DNA of 11,046 bases from Thermoplasmata archaeon M9B2D (GTDB taxonomy: Archaea; Thermoplasmatota; E2; DHVEG-1): contig MUGD01000063.1 of assembly GCA_002900555.1 (NCBI GenBank), positions 1-11,046 on the forward strand, given 5' to 3'. The position numbers were made by a program, and so were the translations under genes. Each line of letters starts with the position of its first letter. Position 1 is the stretch's first letter. Of this stretch, positions 6,702 to 11,046 are shown piece by piece. The notes below the pieces were generated by a model that saw nothing but the letters and a program-made list of their open reading frames with translations, made no database searches and had not been told where the DNA came from.

Positions 6702-7642
6702 TGTTTCTTGCGCCATCCTTTATTTCTTTTGTTGCTCTTGCAATCATGATTGGGACGTTGGTCGTCGCCTATATAAAGAAAATCACTTTGACCTATGCGA
6801 TCATCATCGGTAATTTTTTCGTGTTCCTCATTAGCCTTTTTTTCCGAACCCAAATCATTAGTGAACTTGGATTCCGACCAATCTATCTCTCCTTGGAATA
6901 TTTCCCGAACACGTATACGTTATTTACCTCCATGTTCGTCCATAGTGACTTTTTACATATCCTTGGAAACATGTTTGTGTTTTTCTTCATGGGTGTTGCC
7001 TTCGAACAGCGCATTGGACCTAAGAAGTTCTTACTCATTTATCTCATCACTGGGGTCTGCGGAGCGTTGACCCATTCTTTTCTTAATATCGGGTCTGCGA
7101 TTCCTCTGGTTGGCGCATCCGGGGCGATTTTCGGGATCCTTGGGGCGTTTGCTTATGCCTATCCAAAGGACGAGGTCGTCATGCCAGTCCCAATTGGCAT
7201 CATGTTTATTATGCGTATAAAGGTCATCTACGCAGCAATCCTTTTTGCGATTCTTGAGACCGTTATTGTGACGTTTTCAGTCTCTGATAACACCGCTCAT
7301 TTCGCGCACCTTGGAGGTCTTGCAAGTGGCGTTGTTCTTGCGGCAGTACTGATTGGGAAACGAGCAGAAAAGGCAGCATCTTTGAACCGGACGGGACCTT
7401 TGGATTACATGCAGATCAGAAAAACAGATTCCATTAATTTTTCGCATTTAAAACAGCTGGTCAAGACCCCTGAGATGAATAAGATACTGCAGCGGGTCGA
7501 AAAGGAAGACGTCCTGCAGGTGCGTGACATGTGGCTTGATCATTTCCTTGAGAAGGCCACCTGCCCGGTGTGTAACAGACCACTGAATCATTTTGATAGG
7601 AGAATCTGGTGTGAGAAGGATCATTTCCAGATCGACTACTAA
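6692..7642 (+). CDS. rhomboid-family intramembrane serine protease with C-terminal zinc-binding tail
   Basis: A 316-residue multi-pass protease that cleaves membrane helices of other proteins within the bilayer. The catalytic set is visible: HILGN (H89, N93), matching the HxxxN of the oxyanion region, GASGAIFG with nucleophile Ser143, and AHFAHLGG with His206 as the general base. Seven hydrophobic stretches suggest the six-helix core plus an extra N-terminal helix (about 5-28). After the last helix a polar tail of about 90 residues ends in CPVC (291-294) and WCEKDH (C307, H311), a likely zinc ribbon or knuckle. Core length and motifs are normal. The ATG at 6692 overlaps the preceding stop by 10 bp, so this gene is translated from the same message as the LTD-PLD protein, whose single C-terminal helix is a plausible substrate. 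Its own stop overlaps that of the convergent presenilin homologue. Confidence 0.92.
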   Translation: MEIVFLAPSFISFVALAIMIGTLVVAYIKKITLTYAIIIGNFFVFLISLFFRTQIISELGFRPIYLSLEYFPNTYTLFTSMFVHSDFLHILGNMFVFFFMGVAFEQRIGPKKFLLIYLITGVCGALTHSFLNIGSAIPLVGASGAIFGILGAFAYAYPKDEVVMPVPIGIMFIMRIKVIYAAILFAILETVIVTFSVSDNTAHFAHLGGLASGVVLAAVLIGKRAEKAASLNRTGPLDYMQIRKTDSINFSHLKQLVKTPEMNKILQRVEKEDVLQVRDMWLDHFLEKATCPVCNRPLNHFDRRIWCEKDHFQIDY

Positions 7643-8544
7643 AGACCCAGTCCCACAAGTGTTCCAAACAATACATAACTAGAAATCACATAGCCAAGGA
7701 TTGCGCCACTGCAAAGCAACGGCAGTCCTGCTTGGGGTTTCCCCTTTATCACAAAACTCATCAGTAAGAGAAAACCGATAAGGGTTCCAGCTAACACCGA
7801 GAGAGCAACAGGCAGTCCATCCGGTATGGTATGGTACGTTGCAACCACCAGGATGCCTGGCATGACGATGTCCCCAAGCCCCATGAAGAACGCGTCCCGC
7901 TCCTCGTCCTCTTTGAGTTTCTCCTTTAGGCTTTTGGTTTCTTTGATCAGTGAATATTTCCGTATTTTGGGGACTACGAGTAAAACCGGTAATTTAAGGT
8001 CCATGACCGCATCAGCAAGATCAATCATATGTTTCGTTTTATAGACAGAGATGGCATCGTAGACCGCAAGCACAAGGAGCAGGATGATAACTAAAAAGAC
8101 ACTTAAGGAAACACCAAAGATGGCGATCGCCCCTGCCCCAACAATCACCCCGCAGAGGTCGATGACGTACCATTCAGGATATTTATACAGAGCAGCAACA
8201 AGAACAACCGCAGCAACAATCCCGAAAAGAATTGAAAGAAGATCGGTTAATAGTAATGAGAACAAAGGAACAAAAATAAAAAAAGCGGTGTATCCTATCG
8301 CAAATAAGATTAGTATCTGAATCACCTGTTTTTTCCAGTATTTTGCGATGATCAAAATAACAATAGTCATAACGATGATAATTACGAAAATATAAAGAAT
8401 GTTAATTGGGTTGCTTGTGTCTTCAAAGGTTGGTTGAAACAGGTTTTTTATCAAGAGTGCAAATCCATTGATAACCACAAAGAAACATCCCATGATGAAA
8501 AGAGGAAGCAGCATTTTTTTCTTAGGTTCGTTCTCATCGTTCAT
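7639..8544 (-). CDS. presenilin / signal peptide peptidase homologue (family A22 intramembrane aspartyl protease)
   Basis: A 301-residue polytopic protein with the A22 catalytic pair: VYDAIS with Asp163 and MGLGDIVMPG with Asp225, each in a membrane helix. The third family motif, PAL, appears as GLP in QAGLPLL (P275), as I recall for other archaeal members. About nine hydrophobic helices can be counted. The charged cytosolic loop KETKSLKEKLKEDEERD (about 201-217) lies between the two catalytic helices, as in the family. Such enzymes hydrolyse transmembrane peptides, for example signal-peptide remnants or membrane stubs. The start has no Shine-Dalgarno sequence, and a TATA-like box centred about 29 nt upstream suggests a leaderless mRNA. 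It is convergent with the rhomboid gene; their stop codons overlap (7639-7642). Two intramembrane proteases of different chemistry side by side suggest related substrates. Confidence 0.93.
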   Translation of the reverse strand: MNDENEPKKKMLLPLFIMGCFFVVINGFALLIKNLFQPTFEDTSNPINILYIFVIIIVMTIVILIIAKYWKKQVIQILILFAIGYTAFFIFVPLFSLLLTDLLSILFGIVAAVVLVAALYKYPEWYVIDLCGVIVGAGAIAIFGVSLSVFLVIILLLVLAVYDAISVYKTKHMIDLADAVMDLKLPVLLVVPKIRKYSLIKETKSLKEKLKEDEERDAFFMGLGDIVMPGILVVATYHTIPDGLPVALSVLAGTLIGFLLLMSFVIKGKPQAGLPLLCSGAILGYVISSYVLFGTLVGLGL

Positions 8545-8568
8545 TGATATCTAGGAATACAATGTTCA

Positions 8569-8577
8569 TTTTTATAT
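8569..8577 (-). promoter_or_regulatory. TATA-like box of the presenilin-homologue gene
   Basis: Read on the minus strand the bases are ATATAAAAA in the context ACCATATAAAAATG, centred about 29 nt before the ATG. Since the leader contains no Shine-Dalgarno match, a leaderless transcript is likely. The arrangement resembles that of the C1 peptidase gene. Confidence 0.5.
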
Positions 8578-8653
8578 GGTTTGTTTTTTTACTTCAGAGA
8601 TGATTCTACGTTTCCCGGTACTGTATTTTCTTTTACTATGAAAATTTTTATAA

Positions 8654-8672
8654 AACTTTTGTAACAAAAGTT
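8654..8672. promoter_or_regulatory. 19-bp perfect palindrome, candidate regulator-binding site
   Basis: AACTTTTGT and ACAAAAGTT form a perfect 9-bp inverted repeat around one central A. It lies in the divergent gap between the presenilin homologue and the adhesin-like gene, 23 bp upstream of the TATA-like box of the latter. Dyad sites of this length are typical for dimeric winged-helix regulators. As an RNA the one-base loop would be too tight for the full stem, so a DNA-binding site is favoured over a hairpin. Confidence 0.45.
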
Positions 8673-8695
8673 GCAAAAAAATCAACGGGCAATCA

Positions 8696-8703
8696 TTTAA
8701 ATA
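8696..8703 (+). promoter_or_regulatory. TATA-like box of the adhesin-like gene
   Basis: TTTAAATA in the context AATCATTTAAATAGAG. A start about 25 nt downstream (near 8725) would leave a leader of roughly 34 nt that includes the GGGAGG ribosome-binding site. TTTTTATAA at about 8720 is an alternative but would place the start past the Shine-Dalgarno sequence. Confidence 0.45.
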
Positions 8704-8742
8704 GAGTAAGAACATATTGATTTTTATAAGAAAATTAATTAA

Positions 8743-8748
8743 GGGAGG
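8743..8748 (+). promoter_or_regulatory. ribosome-binding site deciding the start of the adhesin-like gene
   Basis: GGGAGG is a strong Shine-Dalgarno match ten bases before the ATG at 8759. The longer in-frame start at 8717 would put this purine run inside the coding region and would place 14 extra residues ahead of a clean signal peptide. Confidence 0.65.
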
Positions 8749-8758
8749 ACGAATCCTT

Positions 8759-10045
8759 ATGAAAAAAATTGGAAGGAAAAAACATATTATCACGCTGGTG
8801 ATTGTATCTGTCCTTATCTGCTGTAGTTTCTCTGCATTCGCGAAGAATATTATAGATACATCCACACAGACTTTCCCATTTTCAAAACCAGTACTCGTTG
8901 AACCAAAAGGTAATATCAGTATTTTATCTGAAAATTTTTCAGCTGGTTCTATGCCTCCTTCAGGGTGGATACGTAGTGTTACAAATCCAAATGGAACGTG
9001 GAAGATAGATACAATAAGACAACATAGCGTACCGAACAGTGCTTCGGTTTATCGCGGATTAAATTGCTTTGGATTACAAGACGAATGGCTCATCAGTCCA
9101 AACTTGAATTTTAGTGAGTATTCAACCGGTAGTAACAAAATCTTTTTACGCTTCTGGTGGTACACAGACATCTACGTTGTCGAGCATTTACTGATTCATT
9201 TCAATGTAAGTATTTCCACAAACGGCGGAATAAACTGGACAAAAATATGGACAGCGAACGACCAAAGTGGATTTCCCGAATACGAATGGACTGAAAAAGG
9301 TATGCCTATTGAACTATCTGAGTATCGTAATGAAAGCAATGTGACAATAGGATTCCAGTTCTTTAGTAATACAACGGAAGGAGCAATAGCTCAATTTTTC
9401 GCCATCGATGACATCCTTGTAATTACGGATGCTCCCGTTAACTTCACTTGCGATGCTGGTGGACCATATTACTGGTGGTATTATCGACAACTCGATTACA
9501 TTCCAAATGGTGTAAGATTCCACGGGGCTGTTACTGAAGGATACAATCCTTTAACATGTAAATGGTTATGGGATTTCGGAAACAATAAAACATCACAAAC
9601 ACCGCTTCATAGCTGGAATTTCTATGATCTCATTGGTGTCTACAACGTCACTCTTCAAGTAACGTATGGAGATCTCGTTGCTCTTGATAATACAACAGTT
9701 GAAATCTTTTTAATGCCACCACCAAATCTCACTATATCACTTAATAGAATCTCATTCCCAGGGATTCAAGCTAAAATTAACAACCCTGGAGACTATAACG
9801 CCACATATGTCAACTGGTCAATGCATGTCTTTTTAGGACCGCTAAAAATACGTGAAAGGATTGTGGCAAACGGTACTATTGAAGACATAGGATCTCGTTC
9901 TACAGCATCAATAGAAAGCAAGTATTTCTTTGGATGTAAATTCATTCGTATTGTAATTGCAGCAACGCCAGATAATATCCCTGGCATAGAGGTAAATTTT
10001 GATGCGTTAAAATTCGGTCCATTCACCTTCTCTTTAGAAAGCTAA
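8759..10045 (+). CDS. secreted adhesin-like protein: choice-of-anchor-J / cleaved-adhesin-like domain, PKD-like domain, C-terminal domain
   Basis: A 428-residue exported protein. It opens with a basic N-terminus and a signal peptide (hydrophobic residues 10-27, likely cut after AFA at about 28). Residues about 55-223 look like a choice-of-anchor J / cleaved-adhesin (MAM-like) beta-sandwich: SENFSAGSMPPSGW, then DEWLISPNL, then a FWW strand, and the closing FAIDDILV. Residues about 228-318 form a PKD-like domain (CDAGGPY, KWLWDFGN, GVYNVTLQVTYGD). Residues about 320-428 are a beta-rich domain resembling the C terminus of the C1 peptidase, both ending near a GPF motif. No catalytic residues or membrane anchor are visible, so a binding or structural surface role is inferred. 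It carries 17 N-x-S/T sequons, suggesting heavy N-glycosylation. The gene is monocistronic, divergent from the presenilin homologue and convergent with thiC. Confidence 0.8.
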   Translation: MKKIGRKKHIITLVIVSVLICCSFSAFAKNIIDTSTQTFPFSKPVLVEPKGNISILSENFSAGSMPPSGWIRSVTNPNGTWKIDTIRQHSVPNSASVYRGLNCFGLQDEWLISPNLNFSEYSTGSNKIFLRFWWYTDIYVVEHLLIHFNVSISTNGGINWTKIWTANDQSGFPEYEWTEKGMPIELSEYRNESNVTIGFQFFSNTTEGAIAQFFAIDDILVITDAPVNFTCDAGGPYYWWYYRQLDYIPNGVRFHGAVTEGYNPLTCKWLWDFGNNKTSQTPLHSWNFYDLIGVYNVTLQVTYGDLVALDNTTVEIFLMPPPNLTISLNRISFPGIQAKINNPGDYNATYVNWSMHVFLGPLKIRERIVANGTIEDIGSRSTASIESKYFFGCKFIRIVIAATPDNIPGIEVNFDALKFGPFTFSLES

Positions 10046-10069
10046 CAATCAGAAAAAAATTAGCGTTGG

Positions 10070-10081
10070 TACCTATAAAAG
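10070..10081 (+). promoter_or_regulatory. orphan TATA-like box with no gene downstream
   Basis: ACCTATAAAAGG resembles the C1 peptidase promoter (ACCTATATAAAAAG). It lies after the adhesin-like stop, and no plus-strand gene follows except sequence antisense to thiC. It may be accidental, or it may drive a short or antisense RNA. Confidence 0.2.
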
Positions 10082-10120
10082 GAGGAGTCAAACAAGGATA
10101 CAAACCTCTCCACTCCACTC

Positions 10121-10138
10121 TCTTTTTATTTCCTTTTC
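10121..10138 (+). terminator. T-rich tract after the adhesin-like gene
   Basis: A pyrimidine tract with T5 and T4 runs about 80 bp beyond the stop, preceded by a weak GGAGT/ACTCC inverted repeat (about 10084-10115). U-rich tracts suffice for archaeal termination, so this is a reasonable terminator for the plus-strand gene. Confidence 0.35.
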
Positions 10139-10230
10139 TCTACATTTGAACCACGAAAAATAATCATCACCTTCTACAAATGAAAGCTCTTTATAGAAAA
10201 TTTGTATTCAAATCATCAACTTCTTTAACG

Positions 10231-10237
10231 AAAAAAA
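10231..10237 (-). terminator. T7 tract after thiC
   Basis: Seven consecutive T on the minus strand, 22 bases past the thiC stop codon. The position and composition fit an archaeal U-tract terminator. No strong hairpin precedes it. Confidence 0.4.
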
Positions 10238-10259
10238 CACTACCAAGAAGCCTCGCTAT

Positions 10260-11046
10260 TTATTTGTTTTTCAAATATTTCTTCACCATCTCGATTGCGC
10301 AAAGCTTCCCACACATCGAACATGTTTTCATATCCTCAGTAGGCGACCGTTTCTCCCTATACAGCTTTGCTTTCGACGGATCGATACAAAGCCGAAACAT
10401 TTCATCCCAGTCAAGATTTTCCCGTGCTGCACTAAACGACGCATCGACATCCCGATCGATACCTCGAGCAAGGTCCGCAGCATGCGCGGCAATCCGGGTT
10501 GCCACCACCCCATCATGAACATCCTGTTTATCAGGGAGACATAGATGTTCTGCTGGCGTGACATAGCACAGGAAATCAGCGCCACAAAAACCAGCAAACG
10601 CGCCGCCGATACCACCGACAAAATGATCATACCCAGGGGCAATGTCGGTCACCAAGGGACCAAGAACAAAATATGGTGCCTGCTTGGTCACCGTCTTCAT
10701 TACCTGGATGTTGGCTTGGATATCGGACAGGGGCATATGACCAGGACCCTCAACCATGGTCTGTACTCCGAATTTTCGAGCGGTTTCAACAAGTTCACCG
10801 ATGATAAGCAACTCCTGGAATTTCGCCCGATCGTTTGAATCAGCAAGCGCGCCAGACCGCATGCCATCACCAAGAGAAAGCGTTAAATCATAGCGTTTCG
10901 CAATCTCTAAGAGATACTCGAAATCCTTGTAAAACGGGTTCTCCTGGTCATGATGTAAAATCCATGCCATATGAAACGATCCACCACGAGAAACCATGGG
11001 AATACACCGCTGTTGCTTCCGCAGACGCTCCACGCTTTCCAAGGTG
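10260..11046 (-). CDS. thiC: phosphomethylpyrimidine synthase ThiC, C-terminal part, cut by the window end
   Basis: ThiC converts aminoimidazole ribotide and S-adenosylmethionine to hydroxymethylpyrimidine phosphate, the pyrimidine half of thiamine, in a non-canonical radical SAM reaction in the cytoplasm. The frame stays open to the window edge, so the visible 261 residues are the C-terminal portion of what would be about 430 residues in the short archaeal/clostridial form. Landmarks in order are SLGDGMRSG, MVEGPGHMP, TDIAPGYDH with the metal-binding histidine, CYVTPAEHL, and the terminal cluster motif CSMCGKLC. The last is C-x2-C-x3-C, one residue tighter than the C-x2-C-x4-C of long bacterial ThiC; I believe this is usual for the short form. 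Any TPP riboswitch would lie beyond the window. It converges on the adhesin-like gene and has no functional link to the surface genes. Confidence 0.95.
   Translation of the reverse strand, partial: TLESVERLRKQQRCIPMVSRGGSFHMAWILHHDQENPFYKDFEYLLEIAKRYDLTLSLGDGMRSGALADSNDRAKFQELLIIGELVETARKFGVQTMVEGPGHMPLSDIQANIQVMKTVTKQAPYFVLGPLVTDIAPGYDHFVGGIGGAFAGFCGADFLCYVTPAEHLCLPDKQDVHDGVVATRIAAHAADLARGIDRDVDASFSAARENLDWDEMFRLCIDPSKAKLYREKRSPTEDMKTCSMCGKLCAIEMVKKYLKNK

Noticed and set aside
7826..8320. Plus-strand open frames opposite the presenilin homologue
   Set aside because: They are low-complexity Ser/Thr/Arg-rich translations of the antisense of a hydrophobic gene; the A22 motifs on the other strand are decisive.
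10260..10330. ThiC cluster motif with C-x2-C-x3-C spacing taken as a defect
   Set aside because: All three cysteines are present and, from memory, short archaeal/clostridial ThiC proteins have this spacing; other ThiC motifs are intact.
1..11046. CRISPR array, insertion sequence or prophage
   Set aside because: No regularly spaced repeats, transposase motifs or phage-type genes were seen.

Overview
The window looks like chromosome from a mesophilic, moderately AT-rich archaeon of the euryarchaeal/Thermoplasmatota type, perhaps a sediment heterotroph. This is inferred from an archaeal-style GTP-dependent PEP carboxykinase, archaeal TATA-like boxes close to start codons, a tRNA gene without encoded CCA, a presenilin-like intramembrane protease, and secreted PKD-domain proteins rich in N-glycosylation sequons. 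The exact lineage cannot be fixed from the sequence alone. I see no transposase, phage gene or CRISPR array.

Layout. 1-582 (+) is the C-terminal part of PEP carboxykinase. It converges on a minus-strand pair, a radical SAM enzyme (1881-1177) followed by a small flavodoxin-like protein (1079-654), which may be its electron donor. An AT-rich gene-free stretch of about 0.5 kb follows, carrying one copy of a ~53 bp dispersed repeat. Next on the plus strand is a secreted papain-family (C1) cysteine peptidase with a PKD domain (2420-3991), then a second copy of the repeat, a tRNA-Cys(GCA) gene (4143-4213), and a large surface protein with two lamin-tail domains and two phospholipase D-type HKD motifs that ends in a single C-terminal membrane helix (4245-6701). 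Its stop overlaps the start of a rhomboid intramembrane serine protease (6692-7642). The rhomboid stop in turn overlaps the stop of a convergent presenilin/signal-peptide-peptidase homologue (8544-7639, minus). Divergent from that is a secreted adhesin-like protein (8759-10045, +) with a choice-of-anchor-J-like domain, a PKD-like domain and a C-terminal domain resembling that of the C1 peptidase. The window ends in the C-terminal part of ThiC (10260-11046, minus).

How the genes may work together. The two ends are central metabolism (gluconeogenesis, thiamine synthesis). The middle is a cell-surface and proteolysis island: a secreted peptidase, a membrane-anchored PLD-type hydrolase, a secreted adhesin-like protein, and two mechanistically different intramembrane proteases (serine and aspartyl) lying tail to tail. 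The most interesting inference is that the C-terminally anchored LTD-PLD protein, translationally coupled to the rhomboid, is the rhomboid's substrate, giving a regulated surface-shedding module with the presenilin homologue as a possible second protease.
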